Source: Posidonia oceanica (taxonomy: Eukaryota; Streptophyta; Magnoliopsida; Alismatales; Posidoniaceae). Taken from it: DNA of 64,000 nt. Positions within the stretch are counted from its first letter, which is position 1. Each line of letters starts with the position of its first letter. The stretch spans positions 124,715,001 to 124,779,000 of the forward strand of contig JAZBRS010000029.1 of assembly GCA_037176725.1 (NCBI GenBank). Reading direction: 5' to 3'. Below are positions 57,190 through 64,000 of this stretch, piece by piece. Made by a program: the position numbers and the translations under genes. The notes below the pieces were generated by a model, which worked only from the letters and a program-made list of their open reading frames with translations, ran no database searches and was not told the DNA's origin.

Positions 57190-57790
57190 AGGCAGGCGAT
57201 AAAGCAAAGCAGCGGTAAACAACGCAATGCAAGCGACATGCAAGGGAAAACAAAAGCAAGCGCGGAAAACGGTGTGAATGCAAGCGATGTGCAAAAGAAA
57301 ATAAGGCGAGCACGCAAAACAGTGAAAATACAAGCAAAAACGACTACGGACACGCAAAACGATGCAAATGCAAGCAAAAATGAATGCAGACAAGCAAAAT
57401 GGTGCAAATGCAAGTGGTATGCAAAGAAAACAAAGCGAACACGCAAAATGATGCAAATGCAAGCGAAAACGAATGCAGACACGCAAAATGGTGCAAATGC
57501 AAGCAAAAACGAATGCGGGCATGCAAAACGATGCAAATGCAAGTAGTATGCAAAGAAAACAAAGCAGGCACGCAAAACGATGCAAATGCAAGTGAAAACG
57601 AATGCGGGCACGCAAAACTGTGCAAATGCAAAAGAAAACAAATGCAGACAAGCAAAACGATGCAAGTGCGGAAGAAAACAAATGCGGGCACGCAAAACGA
57701 TGTAAATGCAAAAGAAAACAAATGCGGGCACGTAAAACGATGCAAATGCAAGCAACAGGCGAAGGAAAAGCAAAAGCGGGTGCGACAAAA
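57190..57790 (-). repeat. Degenerate tandem array in LTR D
   Basis: Units of about 34-60 bases around ACGCAAAACGATGCAAATGC. Same type as the 50-bp array in A and the 30-bp array in the solo LTR. Confidence 0.75.
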
Positions 57791-60700
57791 CCTAATCCAC
57801 ATGCATGAAAAGACAGAATGCGAAAACAATGCATGCAATGCAAATGATAAGGCAATGAATGCTATGTAGTGCTTCATATGGGCTTATATTGAGAATCTGA
57901 GGCTTGATCTGAGATAACTTTGGTTTAAATGAAAGATCATTCAACCTGAAAGACCTAGATAGTTAGATCGTGAAGATCCAACGGTCCAATCGAAAGTTAT
58001 TCAGAAAACCAGTTAGATGGCTCAAGGGCCAGAAAAAGTGGGCTAAATAGGGATCTAAGTGCAAAATTAGCCCTAAGTGTGTGCAAATGCAAGGTGTCTT
58101 ACATGCAAGGGAGCTAACAATGCCTAAAATGATGCTATAGTGCAATATGCAATGATATGGGATGCAATGCATGTAGAAATGCAAATGCAGGGACCTATGT
58201 GCAATTAAGGAAAATTGTAGGGGCCTACATGAAAAATGTCCCTATGTGTGTGCAAAATAGGGTGAGTGCATGCAAGGATGCTAATGTAGCAATGCATGGG
58301 CAGAATGCAAGGTTAATAGCAAGATATGCATGCAAAAATGCAAGAAAGGACCTAAATGCAGTTTTTGAAAACATGCAGGACCTAAGTGCAATGCAAAGGA
58401 ATTGTGCAAACATGCAAAAGTTGGAAAATATGGACTGACATGCAATTTGCAAAAACAGTTGGGCTTTAATGTAATGCAATATGGTTTAAAAATGCCATTT
58501 AAATTATGCATGTATGCAAAAATGACTTAAATGCAATTAAAACAAGTTTTTGGACTTTTATGCAATGCAATAAGATAAAAATCAGATTTAAATGTCATGG
58601 ATGAATGCTTTGAGGACTGATTTGCAATTAAAACATGATTTTGGTTTTTTTAGCAATGCAATATGGTTTAAACATGATTTAAATGATTGATTCAAAGCAA
58701 AATGGACTAATATGCAATTAAAACATTTTTATGGGTTTTTCTGCAATACAATATAGTTTTAAAACATGTTTTAAATGAAATCTACAACTAAGCAAGACTG
58801 ATGTGCAAATAAAACAAAAGACAGGGCAAAAAATGCAATACAATAAGGTAAAATATGATATTTAAATGCTGTGAATGCATGCTTTGGACTAAAATGCAAA
58901 TAAAGTAAAATGCATGATTAAAAATGTAATGCAATATGGTAAATATGCTATTTAAATGAACTGATATGCAAATAGAGGACTTACATGCAAATAAAATATA
59001 ACACAGAATTAAAGATGCAATGCAATATGGTAAATATGCCATTTAAATGATATGCTAAACAAACAGAGGACTTACATGCAAATAAAATATAACACAGAAT
59101 AAAGAATGCAATGCAATATAGTTTATATGCCATTTAAATGAATTGATCAACTGGCACAGGACTGGAATGCAATAAAAACAAACCTAGGGGCCTAAATGCA
59201 ATGCATGCTTTAAACTAACATTTCAGTGATTTTAAATGAATATACGAAGGACCTGCATGCAATTAAAATAAGTACTGGACCAGACTGCAATGCAATAAGA
59301 TTTAAATCAAATTTAAATGAATTTCAAACCACAGTAGGACCCAAAAGCAAATAAAATAAATTGCAACATTTTAATCTAATGCACCAAGCCAAATAAAAAT
59401 AAAAACCATATGTAGCTACAGTGTCGCTCGACATTGCAGCACCTTCGCAGGGAAGAAGGGCTGCACGGCGGCGGAGCAGCGTGCGGGAGGCTGGCCTGAG
59501 ACTCGGGGAGGCTGGAGGCGGTCCGTCCGGAGGTGCCAGTGGCTTCGACGGTTGCTGGTGCGCTCTGCCAGCTTAGCTGGTTTTCAGCAGAGGAAACCGG
59601 AGGCGGAGGAGGCATAGAGGGCTGCTGCGATGCACGGAGGCTGCTGGGCAAGCTTCCCGGTGCTCAGGTGAAGCTCAGGGTGCTGATGCGGAGGCGCTGT
59701 GGTGGCGGAGGCAGTCGGTCGACCTCAGTGGCTACTGTAGAGGAGGAGGAGGACAGGAGCTGGGGGCTGCGGAAAGGTCCGGGCAGCGTTGGACCTGCTT
59801 CCTGAAGGTCCGGCGAAGGTCTGGGGAAGATTCGGAGGCCTAGGGAGGTGCGGAGCACCAAGTCGAACTCGGTGGAGGACTTCGGTGGTTGTAAAGGTAG
59901 AGGAGGTGCATGGGGCTGCGGCGATGCACGGAGGCTGCTGAGCGAGCTTCCCAGTGCTCAAGCGAAGCTCAGGGGAGGCTCCGGAGCGGTAGAGGAGGCC
60001 TGGAATGCACGGCGTGCGGCGGCGGAGCTCAGTGCTCGTCAGGGAAGACGACACTGTAACGGTAGAGCTGATTTCCTAGGCTAGGCTTCTAAACTTACTC
60101 CTAACGATCTAGAAAGCTTCGTAGACATGCACGGAGGCTAAAAGTACAGTTGGTTACCTATGACGATGGCCGACGCGTGCTAGCAACGTCGAGTTGCCTC
60201 TGATAGAGCAGACGGAGCTCGCTGCAGCACTGCGGAGGTCGAAGGAGGTGTGCGGCGATCGGAGGTAGCTCCTAGCGTCCTGGCGGAGGTCTGGAGCTAT
60301 CCAGAAGTGGATTGCGCCGCTTTGGAAGGGAATGTGGTTTTTTGGGTGCTCTCTGGCTATGCTGGCTCTCTCCGGCTAGGCGGCTTTCTGAGCTGCTGTG
60401 AAGCAGGTTCTGGGATCGTGGGGATGTGAGGAAGGGGATGGTGGTCGTGTGTGAGGCTGTGGGTAGCTCAGGTGCTCGGAGAGGAAGGAGGAGGTTACTG
60501 TGCTGGTAGGAGAGGGGAATTCTGCTCTGGGAAGTGCTATGCATGCTGTGCTTCTGAATTGCTGACCCTTGTGCATTGGAGAGGATTGGGTTTTGGTCTG
60601 TGCAGGCAATTGAGTGGGCATGGGCGTGCAGAAGGGAAAGGAGATGGGTTGCAGGTCTGGCAGTGGCTGCAGAGGTGCACGAGGTGGTTCTGTGAGACGG

Positions 60701-60839
60701 CCACCGCTGGACGATGGCGTGGACGTCTCTAGGCAGTGAGTGGGTGCAGAGGAGGCGTGTCAATGGCTGTACGGCGTGGAGTAGAGGCTATGAGGGGCTG
60801 TGTGTGCATGGGGTGGAGTGTTGCAGAATTTGAAGCAGG

Positions 60840-61610
60840 CGGGAGAAGGAGGAAGGAGAGGAGAAGGATCATGGGATGGGGAGAAAAATCAGAGAGAAAA
60901 AGGAAGGAGGAAAGTGGGCCTGGCCTGCAGGAAAAGAAAAAAGAAAAGAAAAAAATGCTGGGCCGGGCTGGAGGAATAGGAAGAAAAAGAAAAGAAAGAA
61001 AGAAAGAAATAAGGAAGGAAAAGAAAGAAGGAGGGAAGGAAAGGAGGAGCGAAAGAAAGAGAAGGAAAGGGGGGAGAAGCTGGTGGGCCAGGCCTGGCCC
61101 AAAAGAAAAAAGGAAATAAAAGATGGGGGTAGTGCGCTGGGCTAGAGGAATAGTGCTGGAAGAAGAAAAATAAAAAGGAAAGAAGAGGGAAATAGAGAAG
61201 GAAAGAGAGGAAGAAGAAGGAAAGGAAGGGGAGAAAAAAGAGAAGAAAGGTAGGGGAATTGGGCTGGGCTTGCGTGGAAGAAAAAAAAGAAGGAAATAGA
61301 GTGGGCATGGGTTTTGGAAGAAAGAGAAAGAAATAAAGAAAGGGAAGAAGAAAGAAAGAATGAAGGAAAGAAAGAAAGAAGGATTGAAGGAAAGAGATAA
61401 AGGAAGGAAGAAGAAGTGGGCTTGGGCCTTGGAGAAAGATGGTGGAAAAAGAAGTGGAAAAAGAAAAGAAAGGGGAGAAGGGAGGTGGGTTGGGCTTGGA
61501 AGAAAGGAGGGAAAAAAAGGAGAAAAGGAGAGGGAAAAAGGAAGAAGAAGAAGAAGAAGAAAGAAAGGAAGAAGAAGGGAAAGGAGGCTTGGGCTTGGGC
61601 TTGTGCCTGG
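60840..61610 (+). repeat. Homopurine (GA-rich) tract
   Basis: About 770 bases, mostly G and A (GAAAGAAGGAAAGG-like). The Lys/Arg/Glu-rich frames here are a composition effect. Confidence 0.7.
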
Positions 61611-61818
61611 AAGGGGGTGACCTAGGATTTAACCTAGGGTTTAGGAAATGCTAACCTAGGGTTTAGGAGTGCAAACCTAGGGATTAACCTAGGGCTTTGG
61701 AGATGCTGACCTAGAGTTTTCTAGGGTTTTTGGATCTGAAAGAAGGGTGCTATTTGGGCTAGGAAAAGGGTTTGCTGAGAGAACCACCAAATTGGCATGT
61801 CAAAATGGGGTGTCTATA

Positions 61819-61832
61819 GATGCCCCTCCCTG
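61819..61832 (-). promoter_or_regulatory. Polypurine tract of element D
   Basis: On the minus strand CAGGGAGGGGCATC just before the LTR. Confidence 0.75.
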
Positions 61833-62599
61833 AGCAAGGTCAAGCGAAGCGAGACCGTGGCTCAGGGTTGACAAAGACACCCTACCTGACGCTGAAGAGA
61901 GCCAGGTGTTGTTGTAGGCGTGAGTCACTTATCCGGTGGATACACTGGAAATCATAACCCGTTGCCAAAATGCGAATGCAAAATGCAGATGCGATGCAGA
62001 TGTGAATGCCAATGCAATGTTGATGTTGAACCAAAAATGCACCAATGCATGATGCTATGCATGAAGAGATGCTGTGCTGATGCATGGTGATGCAAATGCT
62101 GATGCAATGCTGATGTAATGCTGATGCGAATGCTGATGCGATGCAGATGCGAATGTCGATATGCTACCGATGTTAATGCTGATGTTGAACCAATATGCTA
62201 GTGGTGTGCTGCGTCGGGCTCCACTAAGGGAGGCGCGAGCAGTGCATGCATGTGATGCGAGATGTGACCCTGCTAGGGAAAACATGCGATGATCATGTGT
62301 ATGATGCTGATGCTGCTATCTAGCATGTGATGCTGGTTTTGCTACCTAACATGTAATGTTGATGCAATGAATTATGAGTTGACGGACTCATTGCCGGATA
62401 GTTTGGGTTATCGGCCCGGGGAGTTGACGGACTCTCTGCCGGATAGTTAGGGCTATCGGCCCGAGGAAAGGATGCCAGACAGGTTGACGGTTGTCGACCA
62501 AGCAGTTAGGGCTGCTAGCCTAGAAAGGCAAGGGGCTTGACAATTTGACTGGTGTCAACCGAGCAGATAGGGCTGCCAGCCCGCAGGGGAACAGATGCA
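61833..62599 (-). other. Pre-LTR and post-array region of D
   Basis: Mirror of A 6521-7234: conserved block near 61833-61980, GCAT-rich degenerate repeats 61970-62370, a 45-base unit with GAGTTGACGGACTC (62370-62470), and a GGGCT-GCC-AGCCC module (62570-62582). No gene. Confidence 0.65.
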
Positions 62600-64000
62600 A
62601 CTCATCCTCGCCCAAGGAAGCAAGCAAGCGGCTAGAGCCACGCAAAGGGGGCAGGATTCCATGAACATGAAAGGGAAGAGGCATCTCTTCCGGTCAAACT
62701 GGAAGGAAAGCAAGAATGGAAGAAAGGGTGAGGGCAAGCTTGGGCATCGTCTGCCCGGAATGAAGCCACGCAAGGGCTGATCCTCGCACGAGGATACAGG
62801 GAAGGACTCCGAGCATACGGGGTCCAAGAAAAGCTTGCCCTCGCCCGAGGAAGCAAGCATGGTCTCTGTGCGGATGGAGCTGGAAAAGGCTTGTCCTCGC
62901 TTGAGGAAGCAAGCGGGGGATTCCACGCGAACGAAATCCAAGGGGGGCTTGTCCTTGCCTAAGGAAGCAAGTGGGGCCTGATCCTTGCCCGAGGAAATAG
63001 ACAGGGGACTTCGTCCGCACGGAGCGAAGTCACCAAGGGGGTTCGTCCTCAGTCAAGGAAGCGAGCGGGCCTAATCCTCGCACGAGGAAACATGGGGGAC
63101 TTCGTCCACATGGAGCGAAGTCGCAGGGGGGCTTGTCCTCGCACAAGGAAGCAAGCAAGCAGGCATGTCCTCGCTCGAGGAAGCAAGCAGGCAGGACTCC
63201 ATCCACACGAAGTGGAGCCTTGTGAAAAGAAAAAGGCTTGTCCTCGCCCGAGGAAGCAAGCAGGAGGGGAAGAAGAAAGAAGCTTGTCCTCGCTTGAGGA
63301 AGCAAGCAGGCGGGACTCCGTCTGCCCGGAGCGGAGTCTCGCAAAAAGGAAAAAGAGGGCATGTCTTCGCATGAGGAAGCAAGCAGGGAAGGAGAAAGGC
63401 TTGTCCTCGCCCGAGGAAGCAAGCAGGCGGGACTCCGTTTGCCCAGAGCGGAGTCTCGCGAAAAGGAAAAAGAGGGCTTGTCCTCGCACGAGGAAGCAAG
63501 TAGGGAAGGAGAAAGGCTTGTCCTCGCTCGAGGAAGCAAGCAGGCGGGACTTCGTCCACACGGAGCAGAGTCACGTGAGAAAAAAAAAGGCTTGTCCTCA
63601 CCCGAGGAAGCAAGCAGGCTTGTCCTCGTCCGAGGAAGCAAGCAAGCGGGACCCTGTCCGCTGGGAGCAGAGTCGCGCGGAAGGAAAGAAGAAAGAGGCT
63701 TGTCCGCGCCTGAGGAAGCAAGCAAGCAGGACTCCGTCTGCACGGAGCGGAGCCTTGTGAAAAGAAAAAGGCTTGTCCTCGCCCAAGGAAGTAAGCAGGA
63801 GGGAAAGAAGAGAGAAGCTTGTCCTTGCCCAAGGAAGCAAGTAGGCGGGACTCCGTCCGCACGGAGCAAAGTCGCGTGGAAGGAAAGAAGAAAGAGGCTT
63901 GTCCTTGCCCGAGGAAGCAAGCAGGCTTGTCCTCGCCCGAGGAAGCAAGCAGGGGACTTCGTCTGCACGGAGCGAAGTTGCCGAAGGGGGCATGTCCTCG
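62600..64000 (-). repeat. Palindrome-module array of element D (continues past window)
   Basis: Reverse-oriented counterpart of A's array. P1 forms: TCCTCG-CC-CGAGGA (63930-63943), TCCTTG-CC-CAAGGA (63822-63835). P2 forms: 63007-63031 (GACTTCG, TCCG-CA-CGGA, G, CGAAGTC), 63098-63122 (inner TCCA-CA-TGGA), 63314-63338 and 63431-63455 (GACTCCG...CGGAGTC). Long open frames on both strands are by-products. Confidence 0.85.

Larger units (their letters stand above)
56578..61818 (-). repeat. 3' LTR of element D (5.2 kb)
   Basis: On the minus strand from TATAGACACCCCATTTTGAC (61818; TG of the usual end changed to TA) to AGGATTACTACA (56578). Contains, in plus coordinates, the conserved motif 56927-56955, a degenerate tandem array 57190-57790, AT-rich repeats with ATGCAAT and ATTTAAATG 58000-59390, GC-rich DNA 59400-60830, and a homopurine stretch 60840-61610. 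CCTAGGGTTTAGG words lie near 61620-61700. No convincing gene. Confidence 0.85.
56578..64000 (-). mobile_element. Element D: 3' end of a minus-strand retrotransposon
   Basis: 3' LTR 56578-61818, polypurine tract, post-array block, GCAT-rich block and palindrome array in reverse order to A; the element continues right of the window. No coding domain is visible. It was inserted into B's 3' LTR. Confidence 0.85.

Noticed and set aside
60736..61620. Highly charged Lys/Glu/Arg open frames
   Set aside because: Produced by the homopurine tract.
61620..61720. Telomere-like words (CCTAGGGTTTAGG), also near 37000-37700
   Set aside because: Not perfect TTTAGGG tandems; common motif in plant DNA, no array.

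Overview
This window is nuclear DNA from a plant, almost certainly a flowering plant with a large, repeat-rich genome. Every recognisable coding stretch belongs to a Ty3/gypsy LTR retrotransposon of the Tat/Ogre type, or to a plant-mobile-domain (PMD/DUF7745-like) gene carried by or next to one. The evidence is a gag with a C-x2-H-x4-H-x4-C knuckle, a DNGS- or DTGA-type protease, RT, a second (archaeal-type) RNase H before the integrase, a primer-binding site matching the 3' end of plant tRNA-Arg, and TG...CA LTRs of 1.6 to 5.8 kb. I see no ordinary single-copy gene and no rRNA, tRNA or CRISPR locus. The species cannot be named from the sequence.

Layout. 1-10790 (+): 3' part of element A (pol end, PMD gene, hairpin, palindrome array, 3' LTR 7248-10790). 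10791-16742 (-): 5' part of element E (LTR 15115-16742, PBS, gag-protease), interrupted by A. 16743-19590 (-): pol fragment F, close kin of A and B. 19591-21331 (-): 3' LTR of element G, with its polypurine tract at 21332. 21345-26507: PMD-type genes with introns on the + strand, antisense to G. 26508-56577 (+): element B, nearly complete and about 24 kb without insertions (5' LTR, PBS, gag, protease, RT, RNase H, integrase, PMD gene, 5.1-kb tandem array, truncated 3' LTR). B contains a 5.8-kb solo LTR (36294-42094, target duplication GATGG) that splits RT. 56578-64000 (-): 3' LTR and 3' internal end of element D, inserted in B's 3' LTR and continuing past the window.

The simplest reading is one insertion tree: F holds E and G; E was hit by A; G's flank was hit by B; B was hit by the solo LTR and by D. 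All copies are dead. Most in-frame stops are TAG at former CAG or CTGG sites, as expected from decay of CHG-methylated DNA.

The least ordinary content lies in A, B and D. A sense-strand PMD gene sits downstream of integrase in A and B, preceded by a conserved non-coding spacer. Between that gene and the 3' LTR lie a conserved 12-bp hairpin and a large array built of two alternating palindromes whose arms often vary together. In B the array has become a 116-bp-dimer satellite with 1,268/749-bp higher-order repeats. The LTRs carry a copy of the first nine bases of the tRNA-Arg primer site about 120-130 bp before their end.
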